A DNA stretch of 64,000 nt from Dielma fastidiosa. Lineage in GTDB: Bacteria; Bacillota_I; Bacilli_A; Erysipelotrichales; Erysipelotrichaceae. The stretch's first letter is position 1, and each line of letters opens with the position of its first letter. Positions 34,734-44,483 of the stretch are shown in pieces. Position numbers and translations under genes: made by a program. The notes below the pieces were generated by a model. It made no database searches. It worked only from the letters and a program-made list of their open reading frames with translations, and was not told the origin of the DNA. The stretch covers positions 285,881-349,880 of the forward strand of contig NZ_HE578924.1 of NCBI RefSeq assembly GCF_000313565.1, written 5' to 3'.

Positions 34734-35552
34734 TTACTTTTTCTTTCTGATTGGGATCTGAATTTCTGTCAGCCAGTCTTCAGAGCTGTCTTTGTTCCAG
34801 ATTCCATCAATATAATTCTCACGCGGCATCTGAATTGGTTCATAATCATTCTCTTCAATCCATTGTATCAGTGTTGCATAAGCCTTTGATAAGCCGGCAT
34901 AGTCACCTTTATGCATAATAGAAGCGGCAAGCACTGATGCCATCTTTTTGAAATGAATATCATCAAAATCCGGTTTCATTGTTTCAACAGCTTCGCAAAA
35001 TTCAACTCGGAAATTACTTTCCTTATATTCTCCGTCTAAAGAAATAACGAAGCAATATTCCGGCATCCGGCATTTAAGATCCGGATATTGCTGCTGGATC
35101 TGAGCGCCGATAGCGGGAATTAATTCAAAATAGGCATCATAGCTAGGCACATTCAACTGTTTTGTATATACGATACACTCAGGCAATTCTTTTAGTATTA
35201 CTGCATAATTCATAAAGCTTTCCTCCTCTTTCCCAGTTAGGATAAATTCAAGTCGGGAGAGCTGCTCGGCTTTATCATCGATTTCCTTTTGAAGCCGCAG
35301 GCGATGCTTTTCTAAAATCATTTCTATATTTTCGCCGCTCATAATCTGCCGTATGTCTTCAATAGAAACATCTGACTGACGCAGTGATTGAATTTGATGC
35401 AGCTTGAATAACTGTGCCGTTTCGTAATAACGATAGCCTGTCGCTTCATCAATATACGCCGGCTTCAGCAAACCAATCTCATCATAATAACGCAGCGTCT
35501 TGATTGTTGTTTTACTGAGTGTGGAAAACTCACCAATTTTAAACATGTTCAT
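34734..35552 (-). CDS. MerR-family regulator with GyrI-like effector domain
   Basis: 272 residues: MerR winged helix (1-75; FKIGEFSTLSKTTIKTLRYYD, then DEATGYRYYE), a dimerisation helix (about 80-110) and a GyrI-like ligand domain (about 120-270). It resembles BmrR-type regulators that bind bulky cationic compounds. GGAGAACG precedes ATG 35552; the longer frame to 35579 lacks a site. No obvious target transporter is adjacent. Confidence 0.92.
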   Translation of the reverse strand: MNMFKIGEFSTLSKTTIKTLRYYDEIGLLKPAYIDEATGYRYYETAQLFKLHQIQSLRQSDVSIEDIRQIMSGENIEMILEKHRLRLQKEIDDKAEQLSRLEFILTGKEEESFMNYAVILKELPECIVYTKQLNVPSYDAYFELIPAIGAQIQQQYPDLKCRMPEYCFVISLDGEYKESNFRVEFCEAVETMKPDFDDIHFKKMASVLAASIMHKGDYAGLSKAYATLIQWIEENDYEPIQMPRENYIDGIWNKDSSEDWLTEIQIPIRKKK

Positions 35553-35656
35553 CGTTCTCCTTCCTTGTGTTTTCATCATATTCCCTCCCTTAACCGGAGA
35601 GTCAAGAAGTGTTTGCTGCTTTTTTAATATTTTTGAATATATTAATTATTAAAGCT

Positions 35657-35962
35657 TTACTTAAGCTTCATTAATGTTTTAGCTTGTTTGAGTACAGCTT
35701 GCCCATTCATACAGCCATAATCATGCATATCAATAGCAGCAATCGGCTTATTAGGAAAGCGCCTTAGTAGTTTCTCTTGGTAATAGCGGATCTGAGGGCC
35801 TAGCAAAACAACATCAGCTGCTGGAATAACTGCATCAGCCGCTGCCATGCCATAGGCTTCAATTTCGCATTCAAAAGCCTCAGCCACTGCCGCAGCGTGC
35901 ATTTTCGATACTAAAAAGCTCGTTGACATACCGCCTGAACAGATTAAAATTATTCTTTTCAT
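35657..35962 (-). CDS. PTS lactose/cellobiose-type IIB component
   Basis: 101 residues, with the phosphocysteine loop LICSGGMSTS at residue 8 and LLGPQIRYY, as in the cellobiose EIIB (CelB/ChbB) family. It takes phosphate from EIIA and gives it to the sugar at EIIC. No EIIA or EIIC lies nearby, so it is an orphan that may serve a distant permease or regulate. Confidence 0.92.
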   Translation of the reverse strand: MKRIILICSGGMSTSFLVSKMHAAAVAEAFECEIEAYGMAAADAVIPAADVVLLGPQIRYYQEKLLRRFPNKPIAAIDMHDYGCMNGQAVLKQAKTLMKLK

Positions 35963-35995
35963 ATAAATTCCCCCTATTGCTTATGATTTTAAATA

Positions 35996-37801
35996 TTATT
36001 CATGGGATTTGAATGATGCGATAACCTTGATGAATGACTCCCCATATTGATTGTATTTTACCATACCTACACCGCTGATATCGAGCAGTTCCTCTTTTGT
36101 GGAAGGCAGACGCTGACACATTTCCTGCAAGGTCTTATCTGAAAACACCAGATAAGGCGGAATGTGATTTTTCTTTGCGAATTTCATCCGCAAAGCCTTA
36201 AGCTGATCATAAAGCTTGCTGTTGACAGGTTCTCTGCGTACTGTTTTGATTTCTGCTTCTTTTGGCAGTTTCATTGTCAGCTGACAATCCTCATCAAAAA
36301 GCTGATAAGCTTTCTCTGTTGTCTGCAGCAGCGGATAATCACCTGAGGTTATCTGCAAATATCCCTGTAAGATCAATTCCTGAACCATAATGTTAATGCG
36401 CTGCACTGAGCAATGCTTTAAAGCCGCATAATATTCATTTTGAGCAGCTGCATAGCGCTGCATGCTGGCATCTTTACTGCCGTTTAATATCTTAACAATG
36501 GTGGTTTTCCCATAGCGCTGATCAGCAGATAGGATGCAGTGAATGATAATTCTTGCTTCCTTAAGAATGCTGATTTCTTCAAAATTAGTTAAACAGTTTG
36601 AACAATTGCCGCAGTATTGAGGATGGCTTTCACCAAAATAAGCGAGAATGAAACCGCGCAGGCAATCCTTTGTGGTTGAGTAGAAAGTCATTTGTTTTAA
36701 TCTGGCTTTGTCTTTTTCTATCAGAGCTTGAGCTTCATCAGCATCCAGCAGTTCATTGTCACGATTTTGCTCAATGAGAAATTGGTTAGTAATCACATCA
36801 CGGCCGCTGTACAGCAATAGACATTCCGCCGGCATTCCATCTCTGCCTGCCCTGCCGGCTTCCTGATAATAGCTTTCAATATCCTTAGGCATATTGTAAT
36901 GAACAACAAAACGGACATTGGATTTATCGATTCCCATGCCAAACGCATTCGTTGCTACAATGATTTTTTTATTGTCATAAATAAAATCTTCTTGATTCTG
37001 ACGGCGTTCTTCATCCGGCAAGCCAGCATGATATCGGGTTGCTGAAAAACCATCCTGATTTAATTTATCACAGACTTCTTCAACCGCTTTGCGGGTAATG
37101 CAGTAGATAACACCGCTTTCGTCAGCATGATCTCTAAGATAGGAACGCAGTTCTTTATATTTATCTTTAGGGGCCTTGACTAAAAAACGTAAATTTTTGC
37201 GGTCGAAGCCCGTTTTAATCAGCAGCGGATCTTTAAGTCTGAGCTGGGCGATGACGTCCTCTTGTACCTTTTCTGTTGCCGTGGCAGTAAAAGCACCGAT
37301 AACCGGACGTTTAGGCAGACGGTCGATAAAGTCAGCAATGGCAGTATAGCTTGGACGGAAATCCTGACCCCAATGAGAAATGCAGTGTGCCTCATCGATG
37401 CTTACAAAGGATATATCGGAGCATAAGGCAAAATCCATGAAGTTATCCGTGGCAAGCCGCTCAGGGGCTACATATATGATTTTATACATACCGCTGCGGG
37501 CATTGTCAATGGCCTTTAAATATTGTCTGAAAGTGAGTGAGCTGTTGAGGAAGGCAGCCCGGACACCCGCTTGATTCAAAGCTGCTACTTGGTCTTTCAT
37601 TAACGAAATGAGCGGCGATATAACGAGTGTAATACCGGGAAACATCAAAGCCGGTACCTGATAGCAGATTGATTTACCAGCGCCAGTAGGCATGATACCA
37701 AACGCATCTCTGCCTGCCAGCAAAGCATCAACAAGCTGAGCTTGACCTTCGCGGAATTCATCATAGCCAAAGACATTTTTTAGGACTTCGTTTTTATCCA
37801 T
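35996..37801 (-). CDS. recQ: ATP-dependent DNA helicase RecQ
   Basis: 601 residues. The SF2 motor has MPTGAGKSICYQ, IDEAHCISHWGQDFRP and the end motif YYQEAGRAGRDG. The RecQ C-terminal zinc domain has CLRGF with CGNCSNC, and the HRDC domain is at about 525-598. It unwinds forked and recombination intermediates. EIIB lies 33 bases downstream, but there is no functional link. Confidence 0.97.
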   Translation of the reverse strand: MDKNEVLKNVFGYDEFREGQAQLVDALLAGRDAFGIMPTGAGKSICYQVPALMFPGITLVISPLISLMKDQVAALNQAGVRAAFLNSSLTFRQYLKAIDNARSGMYKIIYVAPERLATDNFMDFALCSDISFVSIDEAHCISHWGQDFRPSYTAIADFIDRLPKRPVIGAFTATATEKVQEDVIAQLRLKDPLLIKTGFDRKNLRFLVKAPKDKYKELRSYLRDHADESGVIYCITRKAVEEVCDKLNQDGFSATRYHAGLPDEERRQNQEDFIYDNKKIIVATNAFGMGIDKSNVRFVVHYNMPKDIESYYQEAGRAGRDGMPAECLLLYSGRDVITNQFLIEQNRDNELLDADEAQALIEKDKARLKQMTFYSTTKDCLRGFILAYFGESHPQYCGNCSNCLTNFEEISILKEARIIIHCILSADQRYGKTTIVKILNGSKDASMQRYAAAQNEYYAALKHCSVQRINIMVQELILQGYLQITSGDYPLLQTTEKAYQLFDEDCQLTMKLPKEAEIKTVRREPVNSKLYDQLKALRMKFAKKNHIPPYLVFSDKTLQEMCQRLPSTKEELLDISGVGMVKYNQYGESFIKVIASFKSHE

Positions 37802-37907
37802 TGCAGTACCGTCCTTTCATCAAACAAGTAAGAATATTATAACTTATTTCCACTGATGCTGGTTAATTAATCTTACAAAAATCTTTGACCTTTTAAAGCT
37901 AGAAAAA

Positions 37908-37933
37908 AGATATGCATACCAAGCTGCATATCT
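37908..37933 (-). terminator. Intrinsic terminator after the flavodoxin-fold lipoprotein
   Basis: AGATATGCA (37908-37916) pairs with TGCATATCT (37925-37933), followed by six T on the minus strand. Confidence 0.85.
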
Positions 37934-37946
37934 CTTATCGTATCAT

Positions 37947-38822
37947 TTATTTACTGAAATAAACTTTATCTAAATTTGCCTTCAGCGCATTCTCTAATTC
38001 AGTTAATTCTGATTCATAATTTTCTGAACTATTTGATGGTGTTCTGTCATTCATGAAACGGCCTACATTCTCTACTCCCCAGAATGCAGCTGTATCATCA
38101 TCAAATACTTCAAATGCTTTCATATAACGATCCCATTTTTCATCTTCGATACCAACGCCATCGCCGATCCAGCCACGGCCGCCGCCTAGATAACCGCAGT
38201 TCATGATTGTATACATCGTCTTGCCTGTTAATAAGCCTTCAAGACCAGCAGCACCATCCTGGTAAGCAAACTTCTTAGCGAATACTTCCTCTTTATAACC
38301 CTTTACAATGGCAATCTCTGAATCATGCCAGTTAGGATAAATAAAGATGATATGATCTGCCTGAGATACTAAATCCTGTTCTGCTTTAATTTTCTCAGAA
38401 GGTTCACCTTGTCCATCTTTAGCATAATAGAAATCCGCAGCACTCAGCACTGGATTAAAATTCATTGTATACAAGTCACGTTTTTCAACTTCCATACCTT
38501 TTTCTTCTAAATAACTCATAGTAGTATTAGCTAAATCCCATAAAACACTATTATGTCTTGGGTCACCAATAATAACTAAGGCTTTCTCTTTATCACTGTC
38601 AGTAAATCCAGAAGGTGTTACCGTCTTAACATATTCCTCTGGAACAATAGATGCAGATGTTACAGCATCCTGCGTAGGACCCGTGAATGAATCAACAACT
38701 GGTTTATCATTCTTTTCTTCTTCTTTTGGCTGATCCTCAACTTTTGGTTCATCCTGTTTAGGAGCTGATGTGCACCCTGCCAGCATTAAAACAGCCAGCA
38801 AACTTAAAGCTAACTTCTTCAT
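37947..38822 (-). CDS. Flavodoxin-fold (NAD(P)H:quinone reductase-like) lipoprotein
   Basis: 291 residues: signal peptide with lipobox LMLAGC (cut before Cys about 17), a charged Glu/Lys/Pro linker, then a flavodoxin-like fold of the NQO/KefF type (about 90-260; LVIIGDPRHNSVLWDLA, IIFIYPNWHDSEIAIVKGY). These enzymes bind FMN or FAD and reduce quinones. A membrane-tethered extracellular form suggests a surface redox role, perhaps electron export, which is inference. GGAGGG lies before ATG 38822. Two 19-bp direct repeats sit just upstream. Confidence 0.85.
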   Translation of the reverse strand: MKKLALSLLAVLMLAGCTSAPKQDEPKVEDQPKEEEKNDKPVVDSFTGPTQDAVTSASIVPEEYVKTVTPSGFTDSDKEKALVIIGDPRHNSVLWDLANTTMSYLEEKGMEVEKRDLYTMNFNPVLSAADFYYAKDGQGEPSEKIKAEQDLVSQADHIIFIYPNWHDSEIAIVKGYKEEVFAKKFAYQDGAAGLEGLLTGKTMYTIMNCGYLGGGRGWIGDGVGIEDEKWDRYMKAFEVFDDDTAAFWGVENVGRFMNDRTPSNSSENYESELTELENALKANLDKVYFSK

Positions 38823-38850
38823 ATTTCCCTCCAAATGCTTCGAGTTTAAA

Positions 38851-38904
38851 GAGCAAAAGCATAAGCTCATGCTTTAGTGTTTTACGAGCAAAAGCATAAG
38901 CTCA
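38851..38904. repeat. Two 19-bp direct repeats upstream of the lipoprotein gene
   Basis: GAGCAAAAGCATAAGCTCA occurs at 38851-38869 and 38886-38904, start to start 35 bases. Each copy can also form a small hairpin (GAGC/GCTC). Position and spacing suggest a regulator-binding or leader element. Confidence 0.65.
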
Positions 38905-39066
38905 AACTTTGAATTATCTGTTTGGAGTATTATAAATAAAACCTAAAAGACTTCGCTATCAATAATTATAACAAAAGTTATTTGTTTGTCAAACGCATTT
39001 CGTTGATATGATACATACTTCTATATTAAAGTGTATAAGATCAAAAAAAAACATATATTTAAGGCT

Positions 39067-39945
39067 TTAATTATTGCCGCATAATGCCTCTGCTTTTAAA
39101 ATTAACGACTGCATGGGCTTGGTTAGCTGTTTATATTTATTGAAAATTAAATAATTTACATTCCTTAATTCAAGATCTTTTACTATCAGTTTTTTTAATG
39201 CTCCTTGCTTTACTTTTTCAGCAATAATGTTTTCAGGAAGCAGGGCAATACCCATTCCCTGCATCGCTGCTTTCATTAGGACATTGGAATTAACACTAGT
39301 CCAGAGCGGCTGTATCTCTATATTGTGAAGCAGCAATGTGCTGTCAAAAACATCGCGAATGGCACTGCCCTTTTCTCTCAGCAGAAGCGGTTTGGAAATT
39401 AGTTCTTCAATCGTAATTGAAGCAGACGCGATATAGGCAGGGGCACAAACCGGTATGATTTGGTAAGAAGATAATGGAATTGAATTGAATTTCTCCTGAG
39501 GAAAGGCACCTTCGATAAATGCTATGTCAATTTCATTATTTTCTAGTTTCTCTAATATTGCAGAGGCGCTTGCGATTGTGACCGGCAGCATAATATCCGG
39601 AAATTCTTTTTTCATGCTGTCAATGAGATCAATAAGAAAAAGATGCGCAACCGTAATGCACGAGCCGATGCGCAGTGGTGATAATTCATCAAATTTCGCA
39701 ATTTCTTTTTCTAAGTCATCAAAAACTGCGAGAAGATGTTTTGCTTTTTCCATCAGCAATGAACCCGCGGAAGTTAATATGATATTTTTAGGTGTTCGTT
39801 CAAACAACGCGGTACCTACTTCATTTTCCAAATCATGTATAACATGTGAAATAGCAGGCTGGGTCATATATAAAGCTTTTGATGCTGCGGTAAAACTTTT
39901 GTGTTTGCATACCTCAACAAATATTCTTAGCTGTCTTAAGTTCAT
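39067..39945 (-). CDS. LysR-family transcriptional regulator
   Basis: 292 residues. The N-terminal helix-turn-helix (MNLRQLRIFVEVCKHKSFTA, then ALYMTQPAISHVIHDLE) precedes a periplasmic-binding-like effector domain (about 90-290). GGAGGTG lies 4 bases before ATG 39945. It is divergent from the chromate transporter pair and shares a 95-base promoter region containing an inverted repeat, so it probably activates or represses chrA. Confidence 0.93.
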   Translation of the reverse strand: MNLRQLRIFVEVCKHKSFTAASKALYMTQPAISHVIHDLENEVGTALFERTPKNIILTSAGSLLMEKAKHLLAVFDDLEKEIAKFDELSPLRIGSCITVAHLFLIDLIDSMKKEFPDIMLPVTIASASAILEKLENNEIDIAFIEGAFPQEKFNSIPLSSYQIIPVCAPAYIASASITIEELISKPLLLREKGSAIRDVFDSTLLLHNIEIQPLWTSVNSNVLMKAAMQGMGIALLPENIIAEKVKQGALKKLIVKDLELRNVNYLIFNKYKQLTKPMQSLILKAEALCGNN

Positions 39946-39975
39946 AAACACCTCCATAACTATTTAGTAATAGAT

Positions 39976-40005
39976 ATGATAAAATAATAGCATTTTATTT
40001 ATCAT
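39976..40005. promoter_or_regulatory. Inverted repeat in the lysR-chrA intergenic region
   Basis: ATGATAAA (39976-39983) mirrors TTTATCAT (39998-40005) with 14 bases between. LysR regulators often bind such interrupted dyads between divergent genes. Confidence 0.55.
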
Positions 40006-40040
40006 AAGTCGAATGTTATAGTAGCAATGAGGTGTTGTTT

Positions 40041-40598
40041 ATGAATAAAGTTAAAACTTATTGTTGGTTGTTTGGCATTAATCTATTTATCAGTGCGTTC
40101 ACTTTTGGCGGCGGTTATGTAGTGATTCCAATGATTAAGAAATATTATGTAGAAGAAAAGCAGTTATTTGATGAAGAGGAATTAATGGATATTGCTGCTA
40201 TTGCACAGTCTTCACCTGGGGCGATCGCGATTAATATGAGCGCGTTAGCTGGATATCGGGTAGCTGGCTGGCAGGGGTTGTTGATTAGCTGCTTTGCGGC
40301 CATTTTACCGCCGCTAGTAATTTTGTCTGTTGTTTCAGCGGTATATTCGTTGATTCGGGATAATCGCATCATATCGGCTGTTTTAAAAGGAATGGAAGCT
40401 GGTGTAGCTGCTTTGATCGTCGATTTAATTATTGATATGTATGCTTTAATCATCAAAGAAAAGCAGCTGTTTTATACTTGCATGGTGCCAGCTGCGTTTA
40501 TTCTTAATTATATTTTTCATGTAAATGTTGCCATAATCATAATTGGCACGCTGTTTGTGTGTATTTTTAAATACCAATTCTTTAAAGTGAGGGCTTGA
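40041..40598 (+). CDS. chrA: Chromate transporter, first half-protein
   Basis: 185 residues, a single CHR domain with about six helices. FTFGGGYVVIPMIKKYYV and the loop DIAAIAQSSPGAIAINMSA are family signatures. Short-chain CHR proteins work as pairs and export chromate or related anions; the true substrate is unknown. GAGGTG precedes ATG 40041. The next gene starts 2 bases after it, so they form a unit. Confidence 0.92.
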   Translation: MNKVKTYCWLFGINLFISAFTFGGGYVVIPMIKKYYVEEKQLFDEEELMDIAAIAQSSPGAIAINMSALAGYRVAGWQGLLISCFAAILPPLVILSVVSAVYSLIRDNRIISAVLKGMEAGVAALIVDLIIDMYALIIKEKQLFYTCMVPAAFILNYIFHVNVAIIIIGTLFVCIFKYQFFKVRA

Positions 40599-40600
40599 TA

Positions 40601-41155
40601 ATGAATCTTTTATTTCAATTATTTTTTGATTTTTTTAAGATAGGTCTATTCAGTATCGGCGGTGGTTATGCGATCATTCCAGCAATAAGAGATCAGGTTG
40701 TCATTTTAAGACAGTGGATCACTTATCAAGAATTTACAGATATCATCACTATATCACAGATGACACCAGGGCCTTTAGCCGTTAATACCTCTACCTTTGT
40801 TGGTATGCGAGTCGGCGGACTAGCTGGAGCATTGCTGGCTACGGTTGGATGTATTTTTATGGGTGTTGTGATTACGGTGGGGCTCTATAAGCTATTCAGT
40901 AAATATTCTTACTCAGCGTATTTTAAAGAGATGCTGAAGGGGCTGAAATCGGCCTCGCTGGGTCTAATTGCATCGGCGGCAGCGATTATTCTCGCATTGG
41001 CTTTTTTTGGTTCTGAGAATATAAAATTATCGGCACTTAATATGAGCTCAGTGATTATCTGCATGACTGCACTTATTCTAGTGAGAAAGACGAAGCTGAA
41101 TCCTATTGTGATTATGATTCTGTGTGGGATGATGAATCTTATTTCACTGATTTGA
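40601..41155 (+). CDS. chrA: Chromate transporter, second half-protein
   Basis: 184 residues with the matching CHR signatures, GLFSIGGGYAIIPAIRD and TISQMTPGPLAVNTSTFVG. The two half proteins are expected to have opposite membrane topology and act together. GAGG lies upstream of ATG 40601. It converges on the Nudix gene with only 8 bases between stops. Confidence 0.92.
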   Translation: MNLLFQLFFDFFKIGLFSIGGGYAIIPAIRDQVVILRQWITYQEFTDIITISQMTPGPLAVNTSTFVGMRVGGLAGALLATVGCIFMGVVITVGLYKLFSKYSYSAYFKEMLKGLKSASLGLIASAAAIILALAFFGSENIKLSALNMSSVIICMTALILVRKTKLNPIVIMILCGMMNLISLI

Positions 41156-41163
41156 ATAATATG

Positions 41164-41547
41164 TTAACTATTCATTAATTTTTCTATAAGTCCCTGATCG
41201 GCTGGTAACCAATCTACAGTATCTAACTCATACTTCATTAGCCATTTTGAGGCTTCGTGTTCTTTTAAAACAAGATCACCTTTTAGTATTTTACAAAAAA
41301 AGCAATGCATTGTTAAATGAAAGTTAGGATAGTCAAACTCTACTATATCAACTAATTGCCCAACTGATATTTCAGTATCTAATTCTTCTTTTATTTCTCT
41401 TTTTAATGCTTCTTGTGGAGTTTCCCCTGATTCTATTTTTCCTCCAGGAAATTCCCATCCATCTTTAAATTCACCATATCCTCTTTGCGTAGCAAATATT
41501 TTATCCTCTTCACATATAATAGCTGCAACTACTTCAACTGTTTTCAT
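41164..41547 (-). CDS. Nudix hydrolase, (deoxy)nucleoside triphosphate pyrophosphatase type
   Basis: 127 residues with a full Nudix box, GGKIESGETPQEALKREIKEEL, spread over about residues 37-58 (spaced GX5EX7REUXEEXGU pattern). It probably hydrolyses a modified or free nucleoside triphosphate, as in MutT. It is the last gene of a four-gene minus-strand cassette, 12 bases after the PLD-helicase gene, so its job is likely tied to that system. Confidence 0.92.
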   Translation of the reverse strand: MKTVEVVAAIICEEDKIFATQRGYGEFKDGWEFPGGKIESGETPQEALKREIKEELDTEISVGQLVDIVEFDYPNFHLTMHCFFCKILKGDLVLKEHEASKWLMKYELDTVDWLPADQGLIEKLMNS

Positions 41548-41559
41548 AAAATATCCTTT

Positions 41560-44454
41560 CTAATTAATTAAATAATCATAAATGTCTTCCCTTACCGCAT
41601 CTTTTAATTCTAATTCAAAATTCATTATAGGTAAAACCCTTCCTGCATCATTTTTTATAGTAGTTTCATGCCAATCAATTGGCTTAACTTCTCCTAAATA
41701 ATAAAAGTCTGTGCCTTCTCCATCACTTTTCTTTACAAATAAATAAATTTTCAATTGATTTTCTCTCCAATTGATGAGTTGTAAAGATTCTTTAGAACTA
41801 AGGGAAACTGAACTGCGTGTCATCCAACTAAACACACGATCATTAACAAATCGATCTTCATATTTTGTACTATTTGTAATATCATCTTTTTTTTCGTAAG
41901 TAACAAAAATAGGACATGTTGAATTTTTAATTTTATATCCATATAATGTAGAACTTTCATCAAGATCATAGTTTAGAATTCTACATACATCCTTACGAGA
42001 ATATTTTGCATATAAAACAAGACCATTTAAATCAGTTTTTCCTTGATATAAATCACGATATCTAATTAATCCTAATTCAATTAAATTAAACATCTGCTCT
42101 CTAAAAGCAAGATCCTTTAAATCATCAAAAAATTCATTTCCTATTTTATATATTGATTTATCTATAGATTCAATAAAATTAACTGATTCATATTTTTTCT
42201 TTTCTGATTGTGTGTTAATGAATTTTTTAAACAATAAGTTAACAGACGATGTCATTGATTTATCTGTTACATAAACATCATATTCATCAACTAATTCTTT
42301 ACTCACATTTGTCAAATCTACCCTTTGATAATTCATTAAATTAGATAATATCAAAAGTTCATGAGGTCGTTTACCATTTACTAATAAAGACGATACAAAA
42401 GTTAAGGCGCTAATTTTTCTAACAGTAAATTGATATGTATATTCATCTTCAACAGATTGCAGAAATTGATGATATGTTTGCGAATAATTTAAAAGAATTA
42501 AAGGATCTATATCACCATATAAATAAAAGTCAAGAATACTAGGAATTCTTCCTAATTTATTTTTTAAATTAATATATTTTTCAACTAATAATTTCTTTTT
42601 AGTAGACATATTGTCGATTGCTTTTAGTATTTGTTTCTTTGATATTTCATCAAAATGTATGGTCGAATTACCTGGTAATGTTCTTGACCCTTCTAGCACA
42701 TATCGTCTTATAGTATCTTTGCTATAGCTCCTATCGCCTGATAATGCCATAGGAATCATAAAATTATTTTTATAATTACCTATAAAATCTAAAATAACAA
42801 CATATTCCTTACCTTCACATTTTCTTAACCCTCTACCTAACTGTTGCACAAAAACAATGGGTGATTCAGTTGGTCTGAGCATAATGACTTGATTTATTTC
42901 TGGAATATCTACACCTTCATTGAATATATCAACTGTTAATAAATAATCTAACTTATCCTGTCCATCATCTAAAACTAAACGATCGATTGCAAGCTCTCGT
43001 TCTTCTTGACTATCTTCACCTGTAAGTGCTTTTGTTTTAAAACCTCTCAAATTGAATTGTTCTGATAATAATTTTGCTTCTTTTTTTGTACTACAAAATA
43101 TTAGACCTTTTAAACTTTCCCCACTATAACCAAAATAATTTGCTTTTTCAATTATATAATCGACTCGATGATCACACACTAAGAAATTAAAATTTCTCAA
43201 TCCAATAGAGTCATCAATTATTTCATTACCTATCTGTATATCTGTAATACCAAAATAATGAAATGGACAAAGTATATCTTCTTCAAGTGCTTTTTGAAGT
43301 CGTATTTCATAAGCAATATTATGATTAAAAAGTTTATAAATATCAAATCCATCAGGACGATCTGGACTTGCCGTCATACCAAGCCAAAATTGAGGTTTGA
43401 AATAGTCCATAATTACTTGATAACTAGCGGCTCCTGCATGGTGTACTTCATCTATCACAATGGTATCAAAAGCATTAGGTTTGAAATTAAAATAAATTTC
43501 TGGTTTGGATAAAGTTTGCATTGTAGCAAAAACAAAATCTGAATCATAACATTTTTCATTTCCTGTCAATAAGCCAAAGCTTTTTGAAGATCCGAATACT
43601 TTTTTATAACTATTAAAAGCCTGTTTGGCTATTTGTTCACGATGTACAACAAATAATGCACGTTTCAAATTTTGTTTTTTTAAAGCAAAAGCTGAAGCAT
43701 ATGTTTTACCCGTTCCGGTTGCAGATATTAATAATGCTTTATCTTCCCCCTTTTCTAGTAATTTTTGTAAATTGATAATTATCTTTTCTTGTAATGGCTT
43801 AGGCTTTAATATTTCATTTTTGTTATTGAAAGTTTTTTCTTGATTCAATAATGCAATTCTTTCTTTATAAATAACTTCATAACGACTTATATATTGATTT
43901 AACGGTTTAGATGATTCCCACATCTTATTAAATTCACTTAGTGTTTCACTAGTAATTTCACCTTTATTCGTTGATACAAATTTTGTATTCCACTCCTTAT
44001 TTTTAGTTAAAGCAGCAGCCGTAAGGTTTGAGCTTCCAATTATAATTTTATATATTTCTTTTTCCCTAAATATATAGCCTTTTGTATGAAAGCCAACTTT
44101 ATGTTCATCAACATTAAAAATTCTTAATTCTAAATTATTTAATTCACCTAACTTTTTTAAAGCTTCAGGTTCACTAAAAGAAAGATAATCAGTTGTCATT
44201 ATTCTACCTGGTACATTTCTCTTTTCCAGTTCTTTTAGCGTTTGTAACAATGGTGTAATTCCACTTTGCGTAATAAAAGCAACACTAATAAAAAATTCAT
44301 CACAGCGTTTTAACTCTTCTTCTATAGAAACAAGCATTTTTCTTCCAGCTTTATAATCGTTGAAAATAAATTGTGGTCTATATAAAAGGCTTGAGGTATG
44401 ATTATAATCTAAAAAAGCTGTCTTTAATCCATTTTCAATATCTGCTTGACACAT
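41560..44454 (-). CDS. PLD-nuclease/SF2 helicase/DUF3427 fusion protein
   Basis: 964 residues in three parts. Residues 30-190 are a phospholipase-D-like nuclease (HTKGYIF, IIIGSSNLTAAAL). Residues 220-560 form an SF2 helicase with Walker A SATGTGKTYAS, DEVHHAG in place of DEAH, GMTASPDRPDG and VQQLGRGLRKCEGK. Residues 600-960 are DUF3427. It could cut and translocate DNA or RNA. It sits between a GIY-YIG/DUF2075 gene (29 bases upstream) and a Nudix gene. Such PLD-helicases turn up in defence islands. The gene is AT-richer than its core-genome neighbours. Confidence 0.9.
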   Translation of the reverse strand: MCQADIENGLKTAFLDYNHTSSLLYRPQFIFNDYKAGRKMLVSIEEELKRCDEFFISVAFITQSGITPLLQTLKELEKRNVPGRIMTTDYLSFSEPEALKKLGELNNLELRIFNVDEHKVGFHTKGYIFREKEIYKIIIGSSNLTAAALTKNKEWNTKFVSTNKGEITSETLSEFNKMWESSKPLNQYISRYEVIYKERIALLNQEKTFNNKNEILKPKPLQEKIIINLQKLLEKGEDKALLISATGTGKTYASAFALKKQNLKRALFVVHREQIAKQAFNSYKKVFGSSKSFGLLTGNEKCYDSDFVFATMQTLSKPEIYFNFKPNAFDTIVIDEVHHAGAASYQVIMDYFKPQFWLGMTASPDRPDGFDIYKLFNHNIAYEIRLQKALEEDILCPFHYFGITDIQIGNEIIDDSIGLRNFNFLVCDHRVDYIIEKANYFGYSGESLKGLIFCSTKKEAKLLSEQFNLRGFKTKALTGEDSQEERELAIDRLVLDDGQDKLDYLLTVDIFNEGVDIPEINQVIMLRPTESPIVFVQQLGRGLRKCEGKEYVVILDFIGNYKNNFMIPMALSGDRSYSKDTIRRYVLEGSRTLPGNSTIHFDEISKKQILKAIDNMSTKKKLLVEKYINLKNKLGRIPSILDFYLYGDIDPLILLNYSQTYHQFLQSVEDEYTYQFTVRKISALTFVSSLLVNGKRPHELLILSNLMNYQRVDLTNVSKELVDEYDVYVTDKSMTSSVNLLFKKFINTQSEKKKYESVNFIESIDKSIYKIGNEFFDDLKDLAFREQMFNLIELGLIRYRDLYQGKTDLNGLVLYAKYSRKDVCRILNYDLDESSTLYGYKIKNSTCPIFVTYEKKDDITNSTKYEDRFVNDRVFSWMTRSSVSLSSKESLQLINWRENQLKIYLFVKKSDGEGTDFYYLGEVKPIDWHETTIKNDAGRVLPIMNFELELKDAVREDIYDYLIN

Positions 44455-44483
44455 AGAATCTTGCTCCTTTAAAAATCATAATT

